Shown here piece by piece: positions 33,956 to 42,062 of a stretch of 64,000 nucleotides of DNA. Positions within the stretch are counted from its first letter, which is position 1, and each line of letters begins with the position of its first letter. The notes beneath the pieces are model-generated. The model saw only the letters and a program-made list of their open reading frames with translations. It did no database searches and was not told the DNA's origin. Position numbers and translations under genes: made by a program. This stretch comes from Flavobacterium psychrophilum. Lineage in GTDB: Bacteria; Bacteroidota; Bacteroidia; Flavobacteriales; Flavobacteriaceae. The stretch is taken from positions 124,001-188,000 of the forward strand of contig CP012388.1 of assembly GCA_001708385.1 (NCBI GenBank), in the 5' to 3' direction.

Positions 33956-34921
33956 TTAAGAATTCTCAGTTTTTAGCAAGCTGATGATCTGCTCTGCAAG
34001 TTCGGTACCTATACGGTCCTGAGCTTCAAGTGTAGCAGCACCGATATGCGGGGTAAGTGATACTTTTGGATTCATCAGTACCTGTATAGCAGGTTTCGGC
34101 TCTTCTTCAAAAACATCAAGACCTGCGAATGCTACTTTACCTGAATCAAGTGCATCAACAAGTGCAACTTCATCAATTACACCACCACGTGACGCATTAA
34201 CAATACCAACACCATCTTTCATGGCATCAAACTCGGCTTTTCCAATAACATAACCGCCTTCCTGTGCAGGTACGTGAAGCGTAATAAAGTCGGCATGTTT
34301 GTAAATATCTTCCATTGGTTCAGTAACGATATCCACATTGATGAATTGTCCGTTGTAGAAATCAACCCTGATCTCTGCATTACCAACAAATTTATCTGAC
34401 GCAATAACACGCATACCCAGTCCTAAAGCAATTCTTGCAACAGAACGGCCAATACGCCCAAAACCTATAATACCTAATGTTTTACCACGAAGCTCGATTC
34501 CATTCGTGTAGGCTTTCTTAAGACCTTCGAAGTTTGTGTCGCCTTCAAGAGGCATATTGCGGTTGGCATCATAAAGGAAACGTACACCGCTAAAAAGGTG
34601 TGCAAATACAAGCTCTGCAACAGAATCTGATGAGGAAGCAGGTGTATTTATTACATGAACACCTTTTTCACGTGCATATTCTACATCAATATTATCCATA
34701 CCAACACCACCACGGCCAATGATCTTAAGACCCGGGCAGGCATCGATAATGTCTTTACGTACTTTAGTAGCACTACGCACCAATAATACGCTAACATTAT
34801 TTGTGTTTATATAATTGGCAACCTGTTCCTGTGCCACTTTTGTCGTTATAACTTCAAATCCGCCATCTTCAAGGGCAATTACACCGCTTTTAGATATACC
34901 GTCATTTGCTAATACTTTCAT
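33956..34921 (-). CDS. serA: D-3-phosphoglycerate dehydrogenase (short form)
   Basis: A 321-residue D-2-hydroxyacid dehydrogenase. The NAD-binding motif LGIIGFGRIGRSVAR lies near 150. The catalytic Arg (NASRGGVIDE), Glu (FEEEP) and His (LTPHIGAAT) are present. It lacks the C-terminal ACT domain of E. coli SerA, so serine feedback through that domain is absent; short forms are usual in Bacteroidota. It lies about 106 bp downstream of serC on the same strand, so the enzymes for the first two steps of serine synthesis from 3-phosphoglycerate are together. The specific substrate is inferred from this context. Confidence 0.88.
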   Translation of the reverse strand: MKVLANDGISKSGVIALEDGGFEVITTKVAQEQVANYINTNNVSVLLVRSATKVRKDIIDACPGLKIIGRGGVGMDNIDVEYAREKGVHVINTPASSSDSVAELVFAHLFSGVRFLYDANRNMPLEGDTNFEGLKKAYTNGIELRGKTLGIIGFGRIGRSVARIALGLGMRVIASDKFVGNAEIRVDFYNGQFINVDIVTEPMEDIYKHADFITLHVPAQEGGYVIGKAEFDAMKDGVGIVNASRGGVIDEVALVDALDSGKVAFAGLDVFEEEPKPAIQVLMNPKVSLTPHIGAATLEAQDRIGTELAEQIISLLKTENS

Positions 34922-34930
34922 TTTATTTAT

Positions 34931-34962
34931 TTAAAAATTTAAAGATTGAAAAATTGAAAATT
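34931..34962. repeat. Period-8 AT repeat between serC and serA
   Basis: Four imperfect octads, TTAAAAAT TTAAAGAT TGAAAAAT TGAAAATT, lie directly upstream of serA. The same period-8 character occurs in the element at 38347-38467. Confidence 0.45.
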
Positions 34963-35027
34963 CAATCGGATATTTAGAGAATCTCATTTCGGCAGGAGTA
35001 GAGCTACTGCCAATTGCGATTGCTTTA

Positions 35028-36098
35028 CTATATACTTTTTTCCAGTTCCTGCATCGCATTTACTAATACCTGAACGCTTTCTATCGGCATAGCATTATAA
35101 ATAGATGCTCGGTATCCACCTACAGAACGGTGGCCCGGTAATCCGCTAATACCTTTAGATTTCCAAAGTTTATCAAACGCATCGGCATGTGCCTCATCAT
35201 TTAGAAGGAAGGTTACATTCATTTTAGAACGGTCTTCTGTATTGGCAGTACCTTTAAATAACGGATTGCGGTCTATCTCAGTATAAAGAAGGGCTGCTTT
35301 GGCGTTATTTTTCTTTTCCATTTCAGCAATACCTCCATTGTTCTTAAGCCATTGAAGCGTAAGGTAAGAAGTATATATAGCGAACACAGAGGGAGTGTTA
35401 TACATACTCTCTTTATCGATATGCTGTTTATAATCAAGTATAGAAGGAATCTGTCTTCCTGTTTTCCCAAGAATATCTTCTTTAATAACAATTAGAGTAG
35501 TACCTGCAGGTCCCATATTTTTCTGCGCTCCGGCATATATAAGATCGAACTTAGAGAAATCAAGCTGACGGGAAAATATATCCGAACTCATATCACATAC
35601 AACGGGAACGCTAACTTCAGGGAAACTTTGCATTTGCGTACCATAGATGGTATTGTTGCTTGTGCAGTGAAAATAATCTGCATCTGCAGGAACAGTATAA
35701 TCTTTAGGGATATAAGAATAGTTGTCAGCTTTAGAAGAACCAACGATTAGTGTATCACCAAACTGCCTTGCTTCTTTAATAGCTGCGGCTGCCCACGTTC
35801 CTGTATCCAGGTAAGCAGCTTTACCATGTTGAGTCATTAAGTTATAAGGTACCCTTACGAACTCAAGGCTTGCACCTCCCGAAAGGAACAACGCCTGGTA
35901 ACCTTTTCCTGTAAGTCCCATAAGCTCTAAAACAAGAACACGGGCTTCGTCCATAACGGCTACGAAATCTTTGCTTCGGTGGGAAATTTCAAGAAGGGAA
36001 AGTCCTGAATTGTTGAAATTTATTACAGCCTGTGCGGCTTTTTCGAAAACTTCCTGTGGCAGGATAGATGGCCCTGCGCTGAAATTATGTTTTTTCAT
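35028..36098 (-). CDS. serC: Phosphoserine aminotransferase
   Basis: A 356-residue PLP-dependent class V aminotransferase converting 3-phosphohydroxypyruvate to phosphoserine (also used in vitamin B6 synthesis in some bacteria). The start at 36098 (MKKHNFSAGPS) is the typical SerC N-terminus; the longer frame to 36152 adds an unlikely 18 residues. Conserved elements include NFSAGPS, EISHRSKDF, LFLSGGASLEF and the PLP lysine in YAGAQKNMGPAG; the end HRSVGGYRASIYNAMP is also conserved. It lies downstream of the LuxC-like reductase and upstream of serA, all minus strand. Confidence 0.95.
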   Translation of the reverse strand: MKKHNFSAGPSILPQEVFEKAAQAVINFNNSGLSLLEISHRSKDFVAVMDEARVLVLELMGLTGKGYQALFLSGGASLEFVRVPYNLMTQHGKAAYLDTGTWAAAAIKEARQFGDTLIVGSSKADNYSYIPKDYTVPADADYFHCTSNNTIYGTQMQSFPEVSVPVVCDMSSDIFSRQLDFSKFDLIYAGAQKNMGPAGTTLIVIKEDILGKTGRQIPSILDYKQHIDKESMYNTPSVFAIYTSYLTLQWLKNNGGIAEMEKKNNAKAALLYTEIDRNPLFKGTANTEDRSKMNVTFLLNDEAHADAFDKLWKSKGISGLPGHRSVGGYRASIYNAMPIESVQVLVNAMQELEKSI

Positions 36099-36176
36099 TG
36101 AATGAGATGAATTTTGGAAATGCAAATTTCCTAATAATGCGCCGAATAACAACTAATAATAATATAAAAAAAACGG

Positions 36177-37235
36177 CTATATTTTTGATAAAAATGCAAG
36201 AGTGTCAATATTATCTGCGTAATCTAACAGAGTTGGTTTTTGCGTGTTCCCGAAGGGAATACTGTCTTCCGTTAAATTATTGCTCACAACACATTGAAGC
36301 TGTTCATGTTCTGTTGCCAGTTTTTCTTTAAGAGCATCTAAATTGTCGTAATATTCATAAAATACGCTAGAAATTGGCGAGGCATACCCCTTATCTTCTT
36401 TTATGGTAAGAAATTCGTTATCCAGAAGCTTAAAATTACTCATCAGGAACACGGCTTTATTATAGTCGTAATTGTTCGCGTACTTGTCGTAATGAATTAC
36501 ATCCCTGTACTCGTAAATTGCTTCAAAGAAATTTTTAAAATCATAGCCTTCCGGAACAAATAACTTAGAAACATTACGGCATCCTAAACCAAAATAGCGA
36601 AAGATGTCTTCACCTAATCCTATTAGGTTTTCACGTGATTCGTTACCTGTAAGTATAGCGGCAGAGTTTCTATTCTTACGAATTATAGATGGCTTATCTT
36701 TAAAATAATATTCAAAATAGCGGGCAGTATTGTTGCTTCCTGTAGCAATAACAGCATCAAAATCCTGAAGCTTGCCTTCTGTGAATATAACAGACTCTGC
36801 AAACTCGGGCTCAACAGCAATCAGGTATTTTGCTAAAAAGGGCAGGAGGTGCTGATCGTTACTCGACGTTTTTATTAAGGCTTTATGTCCTGTTATCAGT
36901 ACAGATAAGAAATCATGAAAACCAACGAGCGGAATATTTCCTGCAAGCACCAGTCCCACAGTTTTCGGCTGAACTTCTTCCAGGTTATAATTTTCCAGCC
37001 AGTTATCAAGGTTTTCAGGAGTTAAGGCTTCTGCCCAGGATTCCAATGCAAAAAACACCTGGTCCTCTGTGTACCAGCCATTATGCGATCTTGAAAGGCT
37101 TGCAAGTGCAAGCATATTTTCATAGAAAGGGCTGTTGTGTACTATATTGTCTTTTTGCTGGCTGTTATCCAGATGAAACTGGCTTAAAAACTTTCCAAGC
37201 TCAATAAAAGCGTTTTTTCTTTTCGTTAACGTCAT
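36177..37235 (-). CDS. LuxC-like acyl-CoA reductase domain protein
   Basis: A 352-residue cytoplasmic protein similar to the LuxC acyl-CoA reductase/aldehyde-dehydrogenase-like superfamily: GLVLAGNIPLVGFHDFLSVLITGHKALIKTS in the cofactor region (shown in part) and the central ATGSNNTARYFEYYF. The nucleophile-region motif FGLGCRNVSKL contains a Cys. The start is set to the ATG at 37235 (MTLTKRKNAF), because a divergent -7 box at 37275-37282 lies upstream of it and the longer start at 37277 would overlap the promoter. This gene, the divergent ferredoxin and serC/serA form a cluster I recall as conserved in flavobacteria. Its substrate is unknown. Confidence 0.75.
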   Translation of the reverse strand: MTLTKRKNAFIELGKFLSQFHLDNSQQKDNIVHNSPFYENMLALASLSRSHNGWYTEDQVFFALESWAEALTPENLDNWLENYNLEEVQPKTVGLVLAGNIPLVGFHDFLSVLITGHKALIKTSSNDQHLLPFLAKYLIAVEPEFAESVIFTEGKLQDFDAVIATGSNNTARYFEYYFKDKPSIIRKNRNSAAILTGNESRENLIGLGEDIFRYFGLGCRNVSKLFVPEGYDFKNFFEAIYEYRDVIHYDKYANNYDYNKAVFLMSNFKLLDNEFLTIKEDKGYASPISSVFYEYYDNLDALKEKLATEHEQLQCVVSNNLTEDSIPFGNTQKPTLLDYADNIDTLAFLSKI

Positions 37236-37240
37236 TATGT

Positions 37241-37282
37241 TTGCGTATGAATGGATTTGCTCGTAATTTTGTTGCAAATTTA
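37241..37282. promoter_or_regulatory. Overlapping divergent promoters
   Basis: Plus strand: TTG at 37241-37243, 20-bp spacer, TAATTTTG at 37264-37271, a full Bacteroidota -33/-7 promoter for the ferredoxin (start near 37277, 34-base leader). Minus strand: TAAATTTG at 37275-37282 for the LuxC-like gene, without a clear -33. The -7 boxes are only four bases apart, so the two polymerases should compete. Confidence 0.65.
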
Positions 37283-37310
37283 CGATTAAATACTAAGATA
37301 CGAATACGCT

Positions 37311-37664
37311 ATGGCAATCATTATAACAGACGAATGTATTAACTGTGGGGCTTGCGAACCTGAGTGCCCAAATACGGCTATATATGAAGGAGCCGATGAC
37401 TGGAGATATAAAGACGGTACAAGCCTTCGTGGAAGGATAGTGCTCCCTAGTGGAGAAGAAGTTGATGCTGACGAACCGCGTACACCGGTATCTGACGACA
37501 TCTATTATATCGTACCCGATAAATGTACCGAATGTAAAGGTTTCCATGACGAACCACAGTGTGCTGCTGTATGCCCTGTGGATTGCTGCGTTCCCGATGA
37601 TAACCATGTGGAAAGCGAAGAGACGCTTCTTAACAGACAGTCATTCCTGCACAGCGACGAATAA
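37311..37664 (+). CDS. Di-cluster [4Fe-4S] ferredoxin
   Basis: A 117-residue ferredoxin. The first cluster motif is CxxCxxCxxxC ([11 protein letters not shown], with CP continuing). The second set of cysteines is CTEC, then [10 protein letters not shown], separated by a long insert (about 30-70, rich in Asp/Arg) as in Bacteroidota YfhL-like ferredoxins. It is an electron carrier. It is transcribed divergently from the LuxC-like reductase with overlapping promoters, so it might supply that enzyme or another redox step with electrons; this is inference. Confidence 0.9.
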   Translation: MAIIITDECINCGACEPECPNTAIYEGADDWRYKDGTSLRGRIVLPSGEEVDADEPRTPVSDDIYYIVPDKCTECKGFHDEPQCAAVCPVDCCVPDDNHVESEETLLNRQSFLHSDE

Positions 37665-37672
37665 TAACAATA

Positions 37673-37704
37673 AAAAAATCCTGAAGTTAACTTCAGGATT
37701 TTTT
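37673..37704. terminator. Bidirectional terminator between convergent genes
   Basis: A fully palindromic stem around TCCTGAAGTT (37673-37688 with 37689-37704) has A6 and T6 flanks. It serves the ferredoxin (plus) and the secreted protein ending at 37728 (minus). Confidence 0.85.
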
Positions 37705-37727
37705 GTTTTCATAGCAATTGAATATTC

Positions 37728-38255
37728 TTATGGATTCTTGGTATACGTTTCTACCGTAACTCCATCTGAACTTTTATCATAGGTTTCTACAACAAAGTTC
37801 CCTTTTCCGTCAAAATAGCCTACAGAGGTTGTAGTTCCAGTCGTATAGATGTAATTATTGTTAGACGTTTTTCTTAACGTGCCATGATTCACATTGGTTG
37901 GCGATGCTATTTTATAGCCGTTAGCATCAGTTACAAACTGGTAACGTTGTCCATTCATTGTGTAAAAGCTTGTCTGATTTATTTGAGTCGGAACACCATC
38001 TCCTGAAACAGATGTTGTTGCTGTTACCTGAACTGGTGTAGGCTGAACATCTTTATTCAATTTTTTAGAGTCAGCGTCTTTTAGCTCTATATCCTGTGAA
38101 GCATTTCTCGTTTCAGTTTTAGTAACCGATTTTGGGTTTGCACCATCGTTTACTGTTACTTTAGTTGTTTTTGTCTCTTTCGTAACATTTTTGTTTACCT
38201 GCGCGCTAAGCGATAAGCTTAACGATAGCATTATAACTGCTGCAATAGTTTTCAT
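37728..38255 (-). CDS. Secreted Thr/Lys-rich protein of unknown function
   Basis: A 175-residue exported protein with a signal peptide ending near residue 19 (SLSLSAQ). The mature part is rich in Thr, Lys, Val and Asn, with a low-complexity first half (KETKTTKVTVNDG) and a beta-like second half (YFDGKGNFVVETYDK). No cysteine and no T9SS C-terminal domain are present, so it is probably periplasmic. The family is not recognised. Confidence 0.7.
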   Translation of the reverse strand: MKTIAAVIMLSLSLSLSAQVNKNVTKETKTTKVTVNDGANPKSVTKTETRNASQDIELKDADSKKLNKDVQPTPVQVTATTSVSGDGVPTQINQTSFYTMNGQRYQFVTDANGYKIASPTNVNHGTLRKTSNNNYIYTTGTTTSVGYFDGKGNFVVETYDKSSDGVTVETYTKNP

Positions 38256-38346
38256 GACTTTTTTGTTTTTAGGTTTTATTCACTAACAAAGTTATAGTCT
38301 GATTGTTAAACAAGTATGTATAAAAACATAAAGTATTGGTAAAAAA

Positions 38347-38467
38347 GAGTTGAGTGGCAAAGCGGCAAAGTTTCAAAGTTTTTAAAGTCTGTTGGTGTAT
38401 TGCTTACAACTATATAATACTTCATTGGACCACTTTTTGACTTTGCTACTCAGCTACTTTGTAACTC
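38347..38467. repeat. Inverted arms of octad CAAAG-type repeats
   Basis: The left arm (38347-38390) runs GAGTT, then CAAAG units spaced by eight bases. The right arm (38433-38467), read on the minus strand, also begins GAGTT and carries CAAAG and TAGC octads. The arms are inverted and about 42 bp apart. The -33 TTG of the ychF promoter lies within the right arm. This may be a dispersed intergenic element. Confidence 0.5.
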
Positions 38468-38488
38468 AAAATCAAAACCCTATATTTG
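38459..38488 (+). promoter_or_regulatory. Bacteroidota-type promoter of ychF
   Basis: TTG at 38459-38461, 19-bp spacer, TATATTTG at 38481-38488, an exact match to TTG-N19-TAnnTTTG. Transcription should start near 38494, about 17 bases before the ATG. Confidence 0.75.
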
Positions 38489-38510
38489 CACCCTCAAAAA
38501 AAGCCAATTC

Positions 38511-39605
38511 ATGAAAGCAGGTATAGTAGGATTGCCAAACGTAGGTAAATCGACACTTTTTAATTGTTTGTCTAACGCTAAAGCACAAAGCGCTAACTTC
38601 CCGTTTTGTACTATAGAGCCTAACATCGGTGTAGTAAACGTACCGGATCCAAGGCTTGAAAAGCTGGAAGAACTTGTTAATCCTGAGCGTGTACAGCCTG
38701 CAACAGTAGATATCGTAGACATTGCAGGACTTGTAAAAGGAGCAAGTAAAGGTGAAGGGCTTGGTAACCAGTTTCTGGGTAACATCAGGGAGTGTAATGC
38801 TATTATCCATGTGCTTAGATGTTTTGATAATGACAATATTATTCACGTTGACGGTAGCGTAAACCCTATTCGTGACAAGGAAACTATAGATATAGAGCTT
38901 CAGCTTAAAGATCTTGAAACTGTTGAAAAACGTTTAGAGAAAGTAAAAAGAGCTGCTAAGACAGGAAATAAAGAAGCACAGGTTGAAGAAGCGTTATTGG
39001 AAAGAATAAGAGAAGCTTTATTACAGGCAAAATCGGCAAGAACTGTTGAACCTAAAAATAACGATGAAGCTATACTTCTTGAAGATTTTCAGCTTATCAC
39101 TACAAAACCGGTACTTTATGTTTGTAACGTAGACGAAGGTTCTGCAGCTACCGGTAATAAATATGTTGAACAGGTTCGTGAACTTGTAAAGGATGAGAAT
39201 GCACAGGTTATGTTCCTTGCTGTAGGTACAGAGGCTGATATTACAGAGCTTGAAACCTATGAAGAGCGTAAAATGTTCCTTGAAGACCTTGGGCTTACAG
39301 AGCCTGGATCATCTTCATTGATCAGGTCGGCTTATAAATTATTAAACCTTCAAACGTACTTTACGGCAGGTGTTAAAGAGGTAAGAGCCTGGACTATTAA
39401 TATTGGAGATACAGCACCACAGGCTGCAGGTGTTATTCATACAGACTTTGAGAAAGGATTTATCCGTGCAGAGGTTATAGGGTATGATGACTATGTAACG
39501 TATGGTACGGAAGCTAAAGTGAAAGAAGCCGGTAAACTTAAAGTTGAAGGAAAAGAATATATCGTTAAAGATGGTGATGTAATGCACTTTAGATTTAACG
39601 TGTAA
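38511..39605 (+). CDS. ychF: Redox-regulated ATPase YchF (OLA1 family)
   Basis: A 364-residue Obg-family P-loop protein. G1 motif GLPNVGKST lies near the N-terminus, and G3 is DIAGLVKGASKGEGLG. The G4 position is NVDE, which fits the ATP preference known for YchF, unlike the GTP-type NKxD. The C-terminal TGS-like domain (about 280-364; TYFTAGVKEVRAWTI, VIHTDFEKGFIRAEVI) is complete. Length is normal. It has its own promoter and terminator. The family binds ribosomes and affects oxidative-stress responses. Confidence 0.96.
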   Translation: MKAGIVGLPNVGKSTLFNCLSNAKAQSANFPFCTIEPNIGVVNVPDPRLEKLEELVNPERVQPATVDIVDIAGLVKGASKGEGLGNQFLGNIRECNAIIHVLRCFDNDNIIHVDGSVNPIRDKETIDIELQLKDLETVEKRLEKVKRAAKTGNKEAQVEEALLERIREALLQAKSARTVEPKNNDEAILLEDFQLITTKPVLYVCNVDEGSAATGNKYVEQVRELVKDENAQVMFLAVGTEADITELETYEERKMFLEDLGLTEPGSSSLIRSAYKLLNLQTYFTAGVKEVRAWTINIGDTAPQAAGVIHTDFEKGFIRAEVIGYDDYVTYGTEAKVKEAGKLKVEGKEYIVKDGDVMHFRFNV

Positions 39606-39629
39606 TTTAATTACGAAATACAAATTATG

Positions 39630-39664
39630 AGCCTGTTAGAATTTATCTGACAGGCTTTTTTAAT
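39630..39664 (+). terminator. Intrinsic terminator of ychF
   Basis: AGCCTGT (39630-39636) pairs with ACAGGCT (39650-39656), followed by six T. The rest of the spacer to 39937 shows no gene and no exact promoter box. Confidence 0.75.
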
Positions 39665-39937
39665 TTTGAAGTGTATGCTAAAATATAATATTTTAGCATT
39701 TTTATTACAACACATAATAATTCTATCAGCTTTTTAGTTATGGATTTACAAAGTATATTCTTATGAATTTTTTTTTTAAAGGGATTGGTTTTATTTACTA
39801 TGATATTGTGTAATGATTAATTAAGGAAGGGCAGTTGAGTTGTATTTTGATTACCCAACACGTGCGCAATTCATAAGAATAATTAAGTTTAACAAGTTAG
39901 GCTGGGAAAAAGGTATAAAAAGATTAGATCGTAACGT

Positions 39938-40621
39938 ATGAACAAAAAACTGAAACAGGTATTAAAATTTACAGGCAGGTTTATACTCGGTATACTTGCT
40001 TTTGTAGTGGTCTATGTACTGGTAGTTTTTATCACATCGCATATACCGATAAATTCCAGTCCGGAAAAAAGCGATGACGTTACTATTTATATTAACTCCA
40101 ATGGAGTGCATACCGATATACTTGTTCCGCTAAACAATGATGTAAAAGACTGGACGACCTCCATCCGCTTCGATCAGACAAAATCTAAAGATAGTATAAT
40201 GAAGTATGTCGCTTTCGGCTGGGGTGATAAAGGTTTTTATCTTGATACACCGGAATGGAGCGACCTGAAAGCCAGTACAGCGGCAAAGGCGGCTTTTTAT
40301 TTAGGAACATCGGCAATGCATACGCGTTTTTACAATGTTGTGAAAGAAGATGCTGAGTGTGTAAAAGTTACAATCAGCAAAGATGATTATAAGGATATGG
40401 TAAAATATATTGAGGATAGCTTTTTGTTAGATGCCAACAACAATGTGCAATGGATACCTAACCAAAGTTACGGGCAGTATGATGCTTTCTATGAAGGTAA
40501 AGGCAAATACAGCCTGTTTTATACTTGTAATACTTGGGCGAATAACTGCTTAAAGGCTGGTCATCAAAAAGCTGCCTTGTGGACAGTTTATGACAAAGGA
40601 ATTTTTTATCATTATCAATGA
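39938..40621 (+). CDS. DUF2459/TIGR02117-family protein
   Basis: A 227-residue protein with an N-terminal hydrophobic anchor (about 13-34) and a domain of the DUF2459 type. Family blocks visible are NSNGVHTDILVPL, FGWGDKGFYLDTPEW and YTCNTWANNCLKAG. A conserved Cys (TCNTW) and His (VHTD) suggest a papain-like arrangement, which is inference. The family is sometimes annotated as urease-associated, but no urease genes are here. The next gene overlaps its stop by four bases (ATGA), so they are translationally coupled. Confidence 0.8.
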   Translation: MNKKLKQVLKFTGRFILGILAFVVVYVLVVFITSHIPINSSPEKSDDVTIYINSNGVHTDILVPLNNDVKDWTTSIRFDQTKSKDSIMKYVAFGWGDKGFYLDTPEWSDLKASTAAKAAFYLGTSAMHTRFYNVVKEDAECVKVTISKDDYKDMVKYIEDSFLLDANNNVQWIPNQSYGQYDAFYEGKGKYSLFYTCNTWANNCLKAGHQKAALWTVYDKGIFYHYQ

Positions 40622-40923
40622 TTTTTATAGATAATCCAAAAAGGAACTGGTTGGTTCCGCCATTTTTCTTAATTATATGTATTACGGCTTCGAGTATTCA
40701 TGATTATGTACGATTTCATTATCACGATTATTTTGCAGTGTTAAATATTACCTTGTTTTTGTCCGCTATACTGGCAATTGTTTTTTCGTTTATAAATTCG
40801 CTTTTTATGTTGAAACAAATGATTTACAAAAAGATTAGATATCCATTATTTTTTTTGATAATAAATTTATTGCCTCTACTGTATGTTTTTATTTCAATTA
40901 TTTACGTCACGTTGTTTAACTAA
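40618..40923 (+). CDS. Small three-helix membrane protein
   Basis: A 101-residue hydrophobic protein of unknown family. Helices lie at about 11-25, 38-60 and 76-98, linked by short basic loops (KKIRYP). Its ATG overlaps the stop of the DUF2459 gene in ATGA, indicating co-translation. No motif is recognised. A sigma-54-like element begins inside or just past its stop (40927). Confidence 0.6.
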   Translation: MIFIDNPKRNWLVPPFFLIICITASSIHDYVRFHYHDYFAVLNITLFLSAILAIVFSFINSLFMLKQMIYKKIRYPLFFLIINLLPLLYVFISIIYVTLFN

Positions 40924-40926
40924 GTT

Positions 40927-40941
40927 TGGCACTCTTTTTGC
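40927..40941 (+). promoter_or_regulatory. Second sigma-54-like element
   Basis: TGGCACTCTTTTTGC matches TGGCAC-N5-TTGC at all ten fixed positions, GG and GC ten bases apart. The predicted start is near 40953, at the ATG (40954) of the transglutaminase-like gene, implying leaderless mRNA. It overlaps a -7-like TAAGTTTG (40921-40928). No TGTGGAA enhancer-like site was seen upstream. Confidence 0.5.
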
Positions 40942-40953
40942 CTTTCTTAAGGT

Positions 40954-41937
40954 ATGAGAAACATAACTAAAACATCCAATACATTTCTTTTGCTGTTTTT
41001 GTTCCTTGGTTTTTCGGCGAATGCCCAGGACTATGCAAAAGTAGATGCCACTGTAAAAGGATATCCAAAATCCTTTGCTACACCCGATAAATTAGCCACA
41101 CAAATCAGAAAGGATTTTAAACGTGATGATGAAAAAGCCCGTGCTATTTTTACATGGATTGCTACCAATGTAAAATACGATTATGCAGCCTACGGCGTTA
41201 ACGAAAAGCCTGTTGCATACTCATTTAAAACTCAGGAAGAAAAAATTGCCAAGCAGAAAGCTTTGAAGACTGAACTGGCTCAAAAGACCTTAAAATCTAA
41301 AAAAGGAGTTTGTCAGGGATATGCAACATTATATACCGTAGTAGCTGATGAGCTTGGGCTTGAGAGTGTGATAATTCCGGGTACTTCCAAATCACACCCA
41401 ATGCATATTGGTAAAGCACCGGGAGCAAGCGACCATGCCTGGAACGCCGTTAAGATAGATGGGGAGTGGAAGCTTTTGGATGCTACCTGGGGTGCCGGAA
41501 CGATGACCGGAGCAAAACCTGAATTCGTTTTTAAATTCAACGAAAAGTACTTCTTCAGCGATCCGGATACCTTTTTCCTGAACCATTTTCCCGATGATAA
41601 AAAATGGCTGATGACCAACAGGACAGAAAAAGAATTTGCCAATCTGCCCTTATATTATGGCAACTGCCTTATGGGTGGTTATGAGTTTTTAACTCCTGAT
41701 GCAGGAGTTCTTACTACTTCATCTTCGGGAGCTGTTTCATTTAAGATTAAAAACTTACAACCGGGAGATAAAGTACATTATGCGTTTAGTAAGGATAGGG
41801 TTTTTAAAGAAGTTAACCCTGTTGAGAGTGGTAATGTGGCAGCATTTTCAATTCCGTTAAACAATAATTCTGTAGGTACGCTTACCGTTTATATTAATCA
41901 GAAATCGGTTGCAGCTTATAAGATAAATAAGGCATAA
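40954..41937 (+). CDS. Secreted transglutaminase-like (papain-fold) protein
   Basis: A 327-residue exported protein with a signal peptide ending near residue 24 (LGFSANAQ). A transglutaminase-core domain follows (about 45-215) with the expected triad blocks: Cys in KKGVCQGYATLY, His in DHAWNAVKIDGEW and Asp in LLDATWGAG. A beta-rich C-terminal part (about 235-327) is of the immunoglobulin-like type. Such proteins act as proteases or crosslinkers of envelope proteins in some bacteria. The active residues are intact here. It ends before a terminator at 41967. Confidence 0.85.
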   Translation: MRNITKTSNTFLLLFLFLGFSANAQDYAKVDATVKGYPKSFATPDKLATQIRKDFKRDDEKARAIFTWIATNVKYDYAAYGVNEKPVAYSFKTQEEKIAKQKALKTELAQKTLKSKKGVCQGYATLYTVVADELGLESVIIPGTSKSHPMHIGKAPGASDHAWNAVKIDGEWKLLDATWGAGTMTGAKPEFVFKFNEKYFFSDPDTFFLNHFPDDKKWLMTNRTEKEFANLPLYYGNCLMGGYEFLTPDAGVLTTSSSGAVSFKIKNLQPGDKVHYAFSKDRVFKEVNPVESGNVAAFSIPLNNNSVGTLTVYINQKSVAAYKINKA

Positions 41938-41966
41938 ACCTAAAACAGGCAGTTTGCTCTAAAAAT

Positions 41967-42020
41967 AAGCCGGATTTTGCAATGCTTTTTAATAAGTTTC
42001 TGCAATCCGGCTTTCATTTT
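41967..42020 (+). terminator. Terminator of the transglutaminase-like gene
   Basis: AAGCCGGATT (from 41967) pairs with AATCCGGCTT (about 42004-42013) through a long, partly paired loop. TTTCATTTTTT follows. Confidence 0.7.
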
Positions 42021-42062
42021 TTGTACAGAAATGGTACATTAGCAGAAAATCCATAAAACTTT

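Noticed and set aside
36099..36152. 18-residue N-terminal extension of serC
   Set aside because: SerC proteins begin MKKHNFSAGP; the extension has no conserved feature.
37286..37607. Minus-strand frames over the ferredoxin gene
   Set aside because: The plus-strand ferredoxin has all cluster cysteines and a matching promoter and terminator.
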